In this document: one piece after another, positions 8,753-17,430 of the stretch | Numbering within the stretch: the first letter of the stretch is position 1 | Layout: each line of letters starts with the position of its first letter | NCBI GenBank assembly: GCA_025998955.1 | Contig: AP024676.1 | Coordinates: forward strand, 2,604,001 to 2,668,000 | Origin: Candidatus Roseilinea sp. | GTDB lineage: Bacteria; Chloroflexota; Anaerolineae; J036; Brachytrichaceae | DNA length: 64,000 nt | Direction: 5' to 3' | Notes under the pieces: model-generated | What the model was told of the DNA's origin: nothing | Database searches by the model: none | Seen by the model: the letters and a program-made list of their open reading frames with translations, nothing else | Made by a program: the position numbers and the translations under genes

Positions 8753-9883
8753 CTCACGTTACGCAGCCAGTGTGACGGGCTGCAGCTGGCGCAGGGCGTC
8801 AAAAGCTGATTGAACGGCGTGCAGATACAAATGCGATTTCAAGGCAAAATGATTCGACTTGGATTTACGCTTGAGCATCTCGAGCTTGATGAACGCACAC
8901 AAACTGGCAAAGATGTGATTGGTCTGCGTCGTGACCGTGTGGGCAGGCGAGCGTTCGAGCGCGGCATTCTGCTTGAGCGACTTGTGGAAGGGTTCGATCG
9001 TCCATCGTTTTTGATAGAGCGAGGTGATCCCATCGTAGGTGAGCGTGGTGTCGCTGGTGACCAGAAACAATACGCCGGTAGAGCCATCTTTGTTTGTAAA
9101 GACTTGCTTGGCCAAAAGCAGCGGGAAGCTCACATCTTCCAGATACACTGGCCGCACCGTGTTTGGTTCGATCACGACTTCATCCACACGCACGTAGATG
9201 CCGTGCCGCTTGTCGTCCGCGCTGAGCGCCACCTTGCGATTGGCCTTGAGCGGCATGACAAACTCCTTCTTCAGCTTGTGTTTGACGAAATTCATGTTGT
9301 CGGCCGCGGCAAACCACACATCGTTGAGCACGTATTTGAAGGGAATCTGGTTGATCACCGCTTGTTGCAGCATCATGCGGTAATACTCATTCTTGGTGAT
9401 CGGACTTCGGCGCTTGGTCTTGCCACTCTTCTTGTCCACATACTGCTCGGTCTTGGCGATCAAGCGAAACTCCACTGGCAACGACAGCCCCCGACTGGGC
9501 ACGTGATACAGCGCCGTCATCAGGTTGATGCCTTTGAGCACCTCGCCGCTGGTGTGATCATAGTGCCAGCACACGATGTCGTTCTCGTCGCTGTAGGGTT
9601 TCTCGCTGATCGTGTCGTCCACGATCAGCACCCCATCCTCACTTTGAATCTGCCGCACAAATCGCTTCGTCACCTGCCACAACGCCGCCCCGCCGCGCTG
9701 TTGGCCGCTCAGCCAGCGGGTGATTTGGTCATGGCTGACGCTCCCTTCGACCACTTGACCCAACCCGGTTGCCGTGGCCTGTCCAAACGTGCACAACAGA
9801 TAATCGCTATACAGGTCAAGCAAGTCTTGTGCCATGTCGCCATTCTATGGTCGCGCAGTCAGTTCGCGACTGCGTAACGTGAG
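8753..9883 (-). mobile_element. IS4-superfamily (YREK) insertion sequence, copy 1
   Basis: 1131 bp bounded by inverted repeats CTCACGTTACGCAG (left) and CTGCGTAACGTGAG (right, 9870-9883). A perfect 7-bp direct repeat TTACATG flanks it (8746-8752 and 9884-9890), so the ends are exact and insertion is fairly recent. It has one transposase gene. A second copy is at 52438-53568. Confidence 0.92.
8759..9835 (-). CDS. IS4-type DDE transposase (copy 1)
   Basis: 358 aa. The catalytic first Asp lies in LIVDDTISEK, and the second in the NDVWFAAADN region. The Glu sits in YQKRWTIEPFHKSLK, which fits the Y-x2-R-x3-E-x6-K signature of IS4-like transposases. The frame is intact. It differs from copy 2 (52444-53520) almost only in the first 100 or so residues (for example GLGQVVEG here, GLEQLVEG there), the rest being identical. 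A long antisense ORF on the plus strand is a coding shadow. Confidence 0.9.
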   Translation of the reverse strand: MAQDLLDLYSDYLLCTFGQATATGLGQVVEGSVSHDQITRWLSGQQRGGAALWQVTKRFVRQIQSEDGVLIVDDTISEKPYSDENDIVCWHYDHTSGEVLKGINLMTALYHVPSRGLSLPVEFRLIAKTEQYVDKKSGKTKRRSPITKNEYYRMMLQQAVINQIPFKYVLNDVWFAAADNMNFVKHKLKKEFVMPLKANRKVALSADDKRHGIYVRVDEVVIEPNTVRPVYLEDVSFPLLLAKQVFTNKDGSTGVLFLVTSDTTLTYDGITSLYQKRWTIEPFHKSLKQNAALERSPAHTVTTQTNHIFASLCAFIKLEMLKRKSKSNHFALKSHLYLHAVQSAFDALRQLQPVTLAA

Positions 9884-9914
9884 TTACATGGAACGATGCC
9901 GATGGGTCACAGGT

Positions 9915-11223
9915 GGGTGCATTTTTCTATGGGGGATAGAGCGAACGCCAAAAGGTATCGAACGTGCCCGACATCAAGGCAGCACGCAAAGGCAATAGAT
10001 TGTGCAACCCCTCCGCCGACCAGCTCATGCCCGCGCCGCCAATCCGCTGTTTGAACTGTTTTGCTGCGGATTCCACGACCCCACTGCCAATCGGTAGCCC
10101 GGCCCGCCGGAAGTCGGCGTATTGCATGCGCTCATAGTTGGTCTCAAAGTAACCGGCTTCTTGCTTTAAGGCCGCGGCCACTTCACCCAATGCGCGCGCG
10201 GCAAGCGCCTGGATTTGGTCGGCCACCGCGCCGACGCGTCCTTCCTACAAGGCTTGTGTTTGCGTCTCGATCCACGTCTGCGCCTGGTCAGGCTGCGTGA
10301 ATCCTTGCTGCCCGGCAGCGCACAGGTGTTGTCGGGCGTGATACCAGTCCACGATATGCGCGGCATCAGGGAAGTCGCTCTCCGCCAGATGCCAAATCCA
10401 CGCCGCGCCATCCCCGATCACAGCCGCTGGCGCGGCCACCGCCCAGTGACGCGCGTGCGCCTCCGCCGATCGCTTCACGCCGAAGCCTTCCGGCCCGCCC
10501 AGGTGAGCCACATAAGATGCATCCCGCTGCTTCCCGGCGACCACCCGCGACACGCTCCCGAGTTTGACTTCCTTACTATCCCTGCCGGCGCACATGTGCC
10601 ATCCACCCATCCATGCCGATCACGACCGTGTCTTGGGCCTCCACCGGCGCTTGATGTGTCGCGCGCAGCTGCAGCGCCGGACGCGCCCGCCGTCCGGCCG
10701 CTTGCGTCTCGTGCCATGCTTTGCTCGGGCTCACCCTGATTCCGGCCAGCTCCTCCAAGACCTCACAGGCAACCTCGAACGGCAAGCGCGCGCACAACTT
10801 CACGAGCTGGTGTCGCACACCGTCGCTTAAGCCGTCATCGGCCACCTGGAGTCGTCGGTCGAGGGGGAATTCCCTGTGCCCAGCGGCGGCATCGTAGAAG
10901 TAGCTTCGTCGGTAGCTCACCTCACCCAGGCGGGTGGTCAAGGACGCTTTTTACCCTTGTAGGCCAAGCGATCCCCGTTCACCTTGCTGCTGGGGGCGGT
11001 AAACGCATCTTGACTTTCGATGAGCACCTGAAGCATCTCCCGTCCGATTTGGTCGCTAAGGGTCAGGAGCAGGTCTTCCAGTTGCGTAAGGTCCAACTTA
11101 CCTTGCCTTTCCTGTTCGTCCAGAGCGGCATCCAGCGCCACCTCCACCTTCGCCATGACCTGTGCTTTCACTTCTGCTCGATTCATATGCTTATTCTCTC
11201 ACCCCCAACAAAAAATGCACCCC
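9915..11223 (-). mobile_element. ISKra4-family insertion sequence, decayed
   Basis: About 1.3 kb between imperfect 27-bp inverted repeats. The left end (9915-9941) begins GGGTGCATTTTT and the right end in reverse complement (11223-11197) begins GGGTGCATTTTTT, both continuing into GGGGG; 22 of 27 positions match. No target duplication is visible. The transposase gene is broken. Ends of the same style bound the MITE-like repeats at 5875 and 40223. Confidence 0.75.
9927..11186 (-). pseudogene. ISKra4-family transposase, inactivated
   Basis: It reads from ATG 11186. Segment 1 (11186-10938) ends KKRP. Segment 2 continues in the -1 frame (TTRLGEVSYRRSYFYD, VVIGMDGWMAH). A second shift near 10585-10605 leads to segment 3 (EVKLGS, VIGDGAAWIW, DWYHARQHL), which meets an in-frame TAG at 10245-10247. 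The same frame then continues to the family C-terminus (YADFRRAGLPIGSGVVES). The first shift lies on AAAAAG and could be a programmed -1 site. The second shift and the TAG look like genuine damage. Family motifs GDGA-WIW, DWYHA and GLPIGSGVVES identify ISKra4. Confidence 0.8.
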
Positions 11224-11286
11224 TTTCGCAGAGTAACATATCGCTGCACGTATAATCCACGTGTAAAGAGACGGAGATGACCAGTC

Positions 11287-11517
11287 ATGCAGAAAAAGCT
11301 CACGATCACGATTGATGAGCGCGTGTACGAAGGCTTGTACAAAGTCGTCGGACGGCGCAACATCAGTCAATTCATCGAGGCGCTCGTTCGTCCACATGTG
11401 CTTCAGACCGATCTGGAAGCCGGCTACCGCGCTATGGCCGAAGATGAGGCACACGAGGCCGAGGCGCTCGAATGGAGTGAGGCCACGGTTGGGGACATCG
11501 CGCATGAAACGCGGTGA
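11287..11517 (+). CDS. Ribbon-helix-helix antitoxin (MazE-like partner of MazF)
   Basis: 76 aa. The N-terminal MQKKLTITIDERVYEGLYK strand-helix and FIEALVRPHV helix suit a ribbon-helix-helix DNA-binding antitoxin. The acidic C-terminal half (AEDEAHEAEALEWSE) is the usual flexible toxin-binding tail. Its 3' end overlaps the start of a broken mazF gene by 14 bp, the normal arrangement of such pairs. With the toxin inactive, this protein may persist as an orphan antitoxin. It lies 64 bp from the end of the ISKra4 remnant. Confidence 0.7.
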   Translation: MQKKLTITIDERVYEGLYKVVGRRNISQFIEALVRPHVLQTDLEAGYRAMAEDEAHEAEALEWSEATVGDIAHETR

Positions 11518-11826
11518 GGTCTGGTGAGTGAACTTCGAGCCGTCCGTAGGAGGAGAAATTCGCAAACGTCGCCCAGCGGTTATCGTGAGCAATGACATTG
11601 CAAATCGCTTCCTGAATCGGCTTCAAGTCGTGCCGTTGACGAGCAATGTAGAACGTCTTTATCCCAGCGAGGCTACATGATGCTCAACGGCGTCCAGCAT
11701 AAGGCGCTGGCGAATCAGATCACCCCGGTCAGCAAACAGCGCGTGGGCGATCGGATAGGCAAGCTATCGAAGTCGGACATGCAGCTGGTCGAACAAGCGA
11801 TCAAACTACAACTCGACCTCCTCTAG
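11504..11826 (+). pseudogene. mazF: MazF/PemK-type mRNA interferase toxin, inactivated
   Basis: ATG 11504 gives MKRGEVW followed by TGA where the family has a second Trp (WWVNF). The frame then continues VNFEPSVGGEIRKRRPAVIV, SNDIANRFLNRLQVVPLTS and LYPSEA. It breaks near 11678 by loss of one base and resumes as MLNGVQHKALANQITPVSK up to TAG 11824-11826. All main MazF motifs (RPAVIVSND, VVPLTSN) are present across the frames, so the family call is firm. Two independent lesions mean no active toxin. It starts inside the antitoxin gene. Confidence 0.82.
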
Positions 11827-11829
11827 CGA

Positions 11830-12774
11830 ATGCAGCTTGATCCCTCTCAACCGCACATCGCCTTCATCGGCCTGGGCGTGATGGGCCGGCCGATGGCGAT
11901 CAACCTGGCGCGCGCCGGCTTCCCGGTGCGCGGCTTCGACGTCAACCCTGCTGCGATGGAGGCCGTCGCCGCCGCCGGGGTCACGCCGGCGGCCAGTCCG
12001 GCGGATGCCGCGCGCGGCGCCGGCGTGCTGATCTCGATGGTGGTGAACGACGCCCAGACGCGCGAGGTGCTCTTCGAGACGGGGAAAGCCGCGGCGGCGC
12101 TCGCGCCCGGCGCGACGGTGATCGGCATGAGCACGATGAGCCGCGCGGCAGTGATCGAGATCGCAGCGCGGCTGGCCGAGCGTGGCCTGCGCTACATAGA
12201 CGCGCCGGTGAGCGGCGGCGAGATCGGCGCGCAACAGGCCACGCTCAGCATCATGGTCGGCGCGCCGGCGGACGTGCTGGAGGCGCATTTGCCCGTGCTA
12301 CGCGCGATGGGTAAACACATCTATCACATCGGCGAACGCCCCGGCGACGGCCAGGCCATGAAAATGATCAACCAGTTGCTGGTGTGCATCCACAACGCCG
12401 CGGCCGCTGAGGCGCTGGTCTTCGCCCACAAGCTTGGATTGGACGCGGCGCTGGTCTTCGAGGTGATCGGCAACAGCGCCGGCAACAGTTGGATGTTCCA
12501 AAACCGCGGCGCGCGCATGATTGCCCGCGCGTTCGAGCCGCCGAAGAGCGCGCTCAGCATCCTGGTCAAGGACATCGGCATCGTGATGAGCGAGGCGAAC
12601 GCTGCCCGGCATCCGCTGGTGCTGGGCGGCCTGACCCAGCAGCTCTACCACCTCGCCGCGGCGCAGGGTTGGTCGCACCTGGACGACGCGATCCTGATCC
12701 GGCTGATGGAAAGGCTGGCAGGAATGGATGCCGCGACGCAAGATGCAAGACGTGAGACGCAAGACGCTAGCTGA
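11830..12774 (+). CDS. NAD-binding beta-hydroxyacid dehydrogenase (3-hydroxyisobutyrate dehydrogenase family)
   Basis: 314 aa. Rossmann motif IAFIGLGVMGRPMAINLARAG near the N-terminus, substrate motif DAPVSGGEIGA (about 125-135), and the catalytic Lys region GDGQAMKMINQLL. The family oxidises small beta-hydroxyacids such as 3-hydroxyisobutyrate, tartronate semialdehyde or L-threonate; the exact substrate cannot be told. The last 15 residues (DAATQDARRETQDAS) come from a word-repeat stretch (ACGCAAGA units, 12731-12770) and look like a late addition to the C-terminus. The gene begins 3 bp after the mazF remnant and is 9 bp from glgA. Confidence 0.85.
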   Translation: MQLDPSQPHIAFIGLGVMGRPMAINLARAGFPVRGFDVNPAAMEAVAAAGVTPAASPADAARGAGVLISMVVNDAQTREVLFETGKAAAALAPGATVIGMSTMSRAAVIEIAARLAERGLRYIDAPVSGGEIGAQQATLSIMVGAPADVLEAHLPVLRAMGKHIYHIGERPGDGQAMKMINQLLVCIHNAAAAEALVFAHKLGLDAALVFEVIGNSAGNSWMFQNRGARMIARAFEPPKSALSILVKDIGIVMSEANAARHPLVLGGLTQQLYHLAAAQGWSHLDDAILIRLMERLAGMDAATQDARRETQDAS

Positions 12775-12783
12775 CGGTTGCAC

Positions 12784-14250
12784 ATGAACATCCTCTTCAT
12801 CGCTGCCGAGTGTGCGCCCTACGCCAAGACCGGCGGGTTGGCCGACGTGGTCGGCGCGCTGCCGCAACACCTGCGCGCGATGGGTCATCAGACCATCGTC
12901 GTGATGCCGCGCTACGCCTCCATCAACGGCGACCGCTACGGGCTGCGCTGGTTTCATGGGCCGATGGGTGTGTGGATGGGCAACACCCAGGAGTGGTGCG
13001 CCGTGCATACGACGTCGAACGGCGGCACGCCGGTGTATTTCATCGAGAGCCAGAAATACTTTGACCGCTGGGGCTTGTATCACGACGCGAACTTCAACGA
13101 TTACCCGGACAACCCGCGCCGGTTCGGTTTTCTCACGCGCGCCGGCCTGCAACTGTGCAAGGACATCGGCTTCAAGCCCGATGTGGTGCACGCGCATGAC
13201 TGGCACACCGCGCTCGCGCCGGCCTACTTGAAGATCTGGCACTGGAACGATCCGCTCCTCGGCAGCGCGGCCAGCCTGCTCACCATTCACAACATCGCCT
13301 ACCAGGGCCGTTACCCCGCGCATCACATGGATTACCTCGGCTTGCAGTGGAGCAACTTCACGGCGGACAAGTTCGAGGATCACGGCGCGATCAACTTCCT
13401 CAAGGGCGGTATCGTCTACGCTGACATGGTCAACACGGTCAGCCCGAACTACGCCCGCGAGACGCGCACGCCGGAGCTGGGCTACGGCATGGCGCCGTAT
13501 CTCAACGCCAAGGGCGAGAACTACATCGGTATCTTGAACGGCTGCGATTACACACAGTGGAGTCCGGAGAACGACAAGATGATCCCGGCGCGTTATTCGC
13601 GCGATGACTTGAGCGGCAAGGCGATCTGCAAGCGCGCGCTGCAACGCCGGATGGATCTCACGGTCTCGCCCGATACCCCGGTGATCGGCGTGGTCAGCCG
13701 GTTGGTGGAGCAAAAGGGGCTGCACCTGCTGGCGCAGTGCATCGAGGGCATCGTGACGAACATGCGCGCCCAATTCGCCATCCTCGGCAGCGGCGAGAAG
13801 GCGCTGGAGCATTACTTCGGTGAGCTGCCGGCGCGCTACCCCGGCCGCATCGGCGGCTACATCGGCTACAACGATGAGCTGGCGCACTGGATCGAAGCAG
13901 GATCGGACTTCTTCCTCATGCCGTCGCTGTTCGAACCATGTGGGCTCAACCAGATGTATTCACTGCGCTACGGCACGCTGCCGATCGTGCGCGCCACCGG
14001 CGGCCTGGACGACACCGTGCAGCAATATGACGAAGCGACCGGCGACGGCACCGGCTTCAAGTTCTACGAGCCGAGCGCGCATGCCATCTACTACACCGTC
14101 GGCTGGGCCGTCAGCACCTACTATGACCGGCCGCAGCACATGCAGAAGATGATCCGCGCCGCAATGGCGCAGGATTTCTCGTGGGAGCGCAGCGCTGAGC
14201 AATATGTGCGCGCCTACGAGCGGGCGATCCAAAACAAACGCAGTGGGTGA
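12784..14250 (+). CDS. glgA: Glycogen synthase (GT5)
   Basis: 488 aa. ATG 12784 is chosen over the in-frame TTG at 12778 because the family starts MNILFIAAE. The ADP-glucose binding loop KTGGLADVVGALP lies at about 15-27. The C-terminal GT-B half has VSRLVEQKGLHLL and the donor site PSLFEPCGLNQMYSLRYGTLP with the Glu of the E-x7-E signature. It elongates alpha-1,4-glucan from ADP-glucose. It is convergent with the Crp gene (6 bp gap). Together with the GH13 enzyme at 3210 it shows glucan metabolism but no glg operon is present. Confidence 0.93.
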   Translation: MNILFIAAECAPYAKTGGLADVVGALPQHLRAMGHQTIVVMPRYASINGDRYGLRWFHGPMGVWMGNTQEWCAVHTTSNGGTPVYFIESQKYFDRWGLYHDANFNDYPDNPRRFGFLTRAGLQLCKDIGFKPDVVHAHDWHTALAPAYLKIWHWNDPLLGSAASLLTIHNIAYQGRYPAHHMDYLGLQWSNFTADKFEDHGAINFLKGGIVYADMVNTVSPNYARETRTPELGYGMAPYLNAKGENYIGILNGCDYTQWSPENDKMIPARYSRDDLSGKAICKRALQRRMDLTVSPDTPVIGVVSRLVEQKGLHLLAQCIEGIVTNMRAQFAILGSGEKALEHYFGELPARYPGRIGGYIGYNDELAHWIEAGSDFFLMPSLFEPCGLNQMYSLRYGTLPIVRATGGLDDTVQQYDEATGDGTGFKFYEPSAHAIYYTVGWAVSTYYDRPQHMQKMIRAAMAQDFSWERSAEQYVRAYERAIQNKRSG

Positions 14251-14256
14251 CGGTTA

Positions 14257-14940
14257 CTACTCCTCCGCCTTCTCCTCCAATCCCGCGCGATCTTTGATCA
14301 CGATGACGCCGCGCTCGACGGCGATCAGGCCGAGTTCCTCGAAGTTGCGAAGCGTGCGGCTGACCATCTCGCGCACCGTGCCGATCTGGCTGGCCATCTC
14401 GGCCTGCGTGAGCGGCGGCACGGCTTCGCCGCGTTCGGCAGCCTCGGCGCGAGAAAGCAGCAGGCGGGCCAGTCGGCCTTGCACACAGTGCAACGCTAGC
14501 TCATCCACCAGCGCCACCAGGTGACGCTGCCGCCGAGCCAGGTCCTTCAGCAGCGCCATCGTGAATTCCGGCTTGCGCATCATGAGCTGACGCAGCGGCT
14601 CGCAGGGCACCGCAGCCAACACAGCGTCGGTCAGCGCTTGTACGGTGGCCGGGTTCGGCCCGCCGTCGAGCACCGGCACGAGGTTGATGTAATCGCCTGG
14701 GCCGGCGACGTGCAGCACCTGCTCGCGCCCGTTCGATGCCGTGCGGATGATCTTGACGCGGCCGCTCAGCACCACGTACATCGCCTCGGCTTCGTCACCT
14801 TCGACCTGGATGATGGTACCTGCTGCGACCTCGCGGATCACGGCGATCGCCGCCAACGCGTCCACCACGTGGTCGGGCAGGCTGGCGCGGGCGGCTATCC
14901 GTCGCAGCGCAGGCAGCGCTTCAGTCGCGTGTGCGGTCAT
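14257..14940 (-). CDS. Crp/Fnr family transcriptional regulator
   Basis: 227 aa from ATG 14940 (28 further upstream codons are open, but a TAGAAT box sits 7 bp before this ATG). The N-terminal cNMP-type beta-roll (YVVLSGRVKI) is followed by a dimerisation helix. The winged HTH is LTQAEMASQIGTVREMVSRTL. The recognition helix has R-E as in CRP plus S-R as in FNR. There is no N-terminal Cys cluster, so it is not an Fe-S FNR; a haem, cNMP or other effector is possible. It is divergent from the ferredoxin-membrane-cupin operon and a TGTGA-N6-TCATG site lies between them, suggesting it controls that operon and itself. Confidence 0.88.
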   Translation of the reverse strand: MTAHATEALPALRRIAARASLPDHVVDALAAIAVIREVAAGTIIQVEGDEAEAMYVVLSGRVKIIRTASNGREQVLHVAGPGDYINLVPVLDGGPNPATVQALTDAVLAAVPCEPLRQLMMRKPEFTMALLKDLARRQRHLVALVDELALHCVQGRLARLLLSRAEAAERGEAVPPLTQAEMASQIGTVREMVSRTLRNFEELGLIAVERGVIVIKDRAGLEEKAEE

Positions 14941-14947
14941 GCAAAGC

Positions 14948-14953
14948 ATTCTA
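14948..14953 (-). promoter_or_regulatory. -10 box, leaderless promoter of the Crp/Fnr gene
   Basis: On the minus strand TAGAAT is followed by 7 bp (GCTTTGC) and ATG 14940. No SD is present, which fits a leaderless mRNA. Confidence 0.5.
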
Positions 14954-14969
14954 TCGGTGGCGCCCGATA

Positions 14970-14985
14970 TGTGACAAAGGTCATG
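14970..14985. promoter_or_regulatory. Candidate Crp/Fnr operator
   Basis: TGTGA-CAAAGG-TCATG closely fits the CRP-type palindrome TGTGA-N6-TCACA. It is in the divergent region between the Crp/Fnr gene and the ferredoxin operon, 38 bp before the ferredoxin ATG and 30 bp from the regulator ATG. The R-E pair in the regulator's recognition helix would suit a TGTGA half-site. Confidence 0.5.
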
Positions 14986-15022
14986 GCGCTCACCCGGCGA
15001 ACCGCGTATGGTCTTATGCGCC

Positions 15023-15301
15023 ATGCAAGCAGTTTCGACTCACTGGATGCAGCGCGTGATCCCGCGCATAGACGAGCAGCGGTGCACCGGCTGCGGCAAC
15101 TGCGAAGCACTCTGTCCCACGCAGGCGGTGCAAGTGGTAAACGACAAAGCAGTGATCGTCCGGCCGGAGGCATGCGTCTATTGCGACGTGTGCGAGACGT
15201 TTTGTCCGGAAGGGGCAATCGGCCGGCCGTTCCTGATCGTTTTCAACGAAGCCCTTGAACAGTTGGATTGCTCAAAGCGGCCTGACCGCGATATGACCTG
15301 A
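15023..15301 (+). CDS. 4Fe-4S dicluster ferredoxin
   Basis: 92 aa, ATG 15023 (an ATG at 15008 is in frame but gives a non-family extension). Two cluster motifs, CTGCGNCEALCP and CVYCDVCETFCPEGAI, each have the Cys-x2-Cys-x2-Cys-x3-Cys-Pro pattern for a 4Fe-4S centre. It is the first gene of a tight operon with two polytopic membrane proteins and a cupin, and is divergent from a Crp/Fnr regulator. A role in electron delivery to the membrane proteins is inferred from position. Confidence 0.88.
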   Translation: MQAVSTHWMQRVIPRIDEQRCTGCGNCEALCPTQAVQVVNDKAVIVRPEACVYCDVCETFCPEGAIGRPFLIVFNEALEQLDCSKRPDRDMT

Positions 15302-15312
15302 CCCTGGCAGCG

Positions 15313-16251
15313 ATGTATCCTCAAGCTCGGTTCTACATTCGCACGGCGCTGATCTACCTCGTCCTGGCGTTCGTCGTCGCTGCGCTCGTGTTGATCAATC
15401 AGAGCACTGCACAGAATGGGCGGCTGAGCGCGTTGCAGCCAGTCTTCTATCACTTGCTCATGGTCGGTTGGGCCACGCAGTTGATCGGTGGCGTGGCGTT
15501 GTGGATGCTGCCGCCGTATTCGCGCGAGAAGCCACGTGGCGATGAAAGGCTGGGCTGGGGCGCCTACGCAGCGCTCAACGCCGGCCTCATCTTACGGGTG
15601 ATCGCCGAGCCGTTGAACGCATGGCAGCCCGGTCGAGCGCTTGGCATCGCGCTGGTGATCTCCGCCGTTTTTCAGGTGATCGCAGTGTGGTTGCTGGTTA
15701 TCGCGTTGTGGCCGAGGGTGCGCCGGCGCATCACGCCGGAGCCGCAGTCTCGTTCATCACAACGAGGAGGGGCATTGATGCCGCACGTATCAGTTGTCAT
15801 GGTGCGCATGGCGCTGTTGTGGTGGGGCGTGGGCTTCACACTCGGCGGATTAACGCTCGCCAACAAGGGGCTGTCTTTCCACGCCGGCATATGGACGCTG
15901 CGCACCAGCCACATCTTCGTCTTGCTGGTCGGCTGGCTGGTGCAGTTCAGCGCTGGCGTCGCCGTCTGGATCATGCCGCGGCTCGTTCATCCGGGTGTCG
16001 TCACCGGCAGCGGCGACCGTGGCGATCTCCGGCTGGCGTGGTTGTGCTGCGTGGCGCTGAACGCCGGCGTAGCGCTCATGGCGTTGCATGCGCCGCTGGT
16101 CTGGCTTGGCGGGGGCGATGTGCCAGCGCTGCGATGGATGCCGGCGCTGGCCGGCGTGTTATGGCTGATTGCCATCGCTGCCTTCGTCGCCAATGTGTGG
16201 CCGCGGGTGCGGCCGGTGATCGAACCGCTGACGATGACGGTCAAGGAGTGA
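15313..16251 (+). CDS. Eight-helix membrane protein with internal duplication, haem-copper-oxidase-subunit-I-like
   Basis: 312 aa, about eight membrane helices arranged as a 4+4 tandem duplication. FYHLLMVGWATQLIGGVALW (His47) in helix 2 is matched by SHIFVLLVGWLVQFSAGVAV (His200) in helix 6. LNAGLIL is matched by LNAGVAL, and each half ends in a WPRVR sequence (ALWPRVRRRI, NVWPRVRPVI). The paired His residues in H-x5-GW settings resemble haem-binding helices of cytochrome oxidase/NO reductase subunit I and of NnrS-like proteins. The full set of haem-copper ligands is absent. It sits 11 bp after ferredoxin and 6 bp before the next membrane gene. Function is inferred as haem or redox related. 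Confidence 0.65.
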   Translation: MYPQARFYIRTALIYLVLAFVVAALVLINQSTAQNGRLSALQPVFYHLLMVGWATQLIGGVALWMLPPYSREKPRGDERLGWGAYAALNAGLILRVIAEPLNAWQPGRALGIALVISAVFQVIAVWLLVIALWPRVRRRITPEPQSRSSQRGGALMPHVSVVMVRMALLWWGVGFTLGGLTLANKGLSFHAGIWTLRTSHIFVLLVGWLVQFSAGVAVWIMPRLVHPGVVTGSGDRGDLRLAWLCCVALNAGVALMALHAPLVWLGGGDVPALRWMPALAGVLWLIAIAAFVANVWPRVRPVIEPLTMTVKE

Positions 16252-16257
16252 GACGCG

Positions 16258-17430
16258 ATGCTGAGACAAAAGCTAGCCGCTGTGCTGACCTCTGGCGAGG
16301 CAGCCACTGCGCCAAGTAGGTTGCGCCTGGCGCGCATCGTGATTGCAGCGCTTGCAGTCGTTGCAGCTATGGTCGCGGCGTGGGGCGGTTTAGTGCGCAT
16401 CGGTTGGCCCCTGCCGGTCTTTTCCATCTACCTTGGAGCAGCGCATGGCCCGCTGATGGTGTGCGGTGCGTTGATGACGGTGATTGGCTTGGAACGCGCG
16501 GTCGCGCTACAGCATCGCTGCGGGGAATGGCCCTTCATCGCCCCACTGTTGTCGGCGATAGGCGTTGCCGGCGTGATCGGTGGGCTGCCCGATGTGCTTG
16601 GTGCGCTGGTCTTCAGCGTGAGCAGCGGCGTCCTCCTTGGCGTTCATCTCGCGATGGTTCGCCTGCAGCCGGCGACGTTTGCGCGGGTCATGGCATCGGG
16701 CGCAGCGCTGCTGTTGATAGGCAACGCGCTTTGGCTGAGCGGATGGCCGCTCTACCGCATCGCGCCCTGGTGGATCGGCTTTCTGGTCCTGACGATCGCG
16801 GGCGAACGGCTGGAGCTGGGGCGCGTGCAAAAGCTGTCCGCGCTGTCGCAACAGGCATTTGCCGGCTCGGTGATCGGTGTGTGCGTCGGCATCGCCTGCA
16901 CCATTGTTTCGCCCGACATTGGGACGCGCATCCTGGGCCTGGGGTTGCTTGCACTGGCAGCGTGGCTGTTGCGCTACGATGTCGCGCGCCGCACGGTCAG
17001 GATGAGCGGGTTGCCTCGATTCATCGGTGCATGCCTGCTGAGCGGATACCTCTGGCTAGGGGTGGGCGGGGGACTAGCGTTGATGTCCGGCGCCGTGCTC
17101 GGTGGGCCGCGATACGATGCCGTGCTGCATGCGATCTTCGTGGGCTTTGTCTTCGCAATGATCCTCGGCCATGCGCCGATCATCCTACCGGCGCTCCTGG
17201 GCGTCTCGGTTGCATCGCCGGCTTGGTTCTACGCGCCACTCGTGCTGTTGCATGCTTCTCTGGCAGTGCGCGTGTTGGGCGATTTGTTCGGGGAATTCGA
17301 GCTGCGACGCCAGGGTGGGTTATTGAACGCTGCTGCATTGCTGCTCTATGCGGCACTCATGATCTATGCGGTACGCCGGGCACAGGCAGATATGCCGCGG
17401 CAGCACGCTGGCAATGGAGGCAATAGATGA
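16258..17430 (+). CDS. Polytopic membrane protein, NnrS-like
   Basis: 390 aa with about 10-12 hydrophobic helices. Membrane-embedded His residues occur in motifs like those of the haem/copper protein NnrS: AAHGPLMVCGALMTVIGLER (His63) near the N-terminus, and VLHAIFVGFVFAMILGHAP (His291, His305) in the second half. NnrS is linked to nitric-oxide stress in other bacteria; the similarity here is by motif only. It overlaps the cupin gene by 4 bp and follows the duplicated membrane protein by 6 bp, so all four genes are probably one transcript under the divergent Crp/Fnr protein. Confidence 0.6.
   Translation: MLRQKLAAVLTSGEAATAPSRLRLARIVIAALAVVAAMVAAWGGLVRIGWPLPVFSIYLGAAHGPLMVCGALMTVIGLERAVALQHRCGEWPFIAPLLSAIGVAGVIGGLPDVLGALVFSVSSGVLLGVHLAMVRLQPATFARVMASGAALLLIGNALWLSGWPLYRIAPWWIGFLVLTIAGERLELGRVQKLSALSQQAFAGSVIGVCVGIACTIVSPDIGTRILGLGLLALAAWLLRYDVARRTVRMSGLPRFIGACLLSGYLWLGVGGGLALMSGAVLGGPRYDAVLHAIFVGFVFAMILGHAPIILPALLGVSVASPAWFYAPLVLLHASLAVRVLGDLFGEFELRRQGGLLNAAALLLYAALMIYAVRRAQADMPRQHAGNGGNR

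Noticed and set aside
10938-10941. Clear case of programmed frameshifting in the ISKra4-type transposase
   Set aside because: The slippery site is only partial (T-AAA-AAG) and the gene has two other lesions, so decay explains it as well.
12298-13887. 529-codon minus-strand ORF opposite glgA
   Set aside because: It is the antisense shadow of a well-recognised gene in GC-rich DNA; the protein is Arg/His/Val-rich with no motifs.
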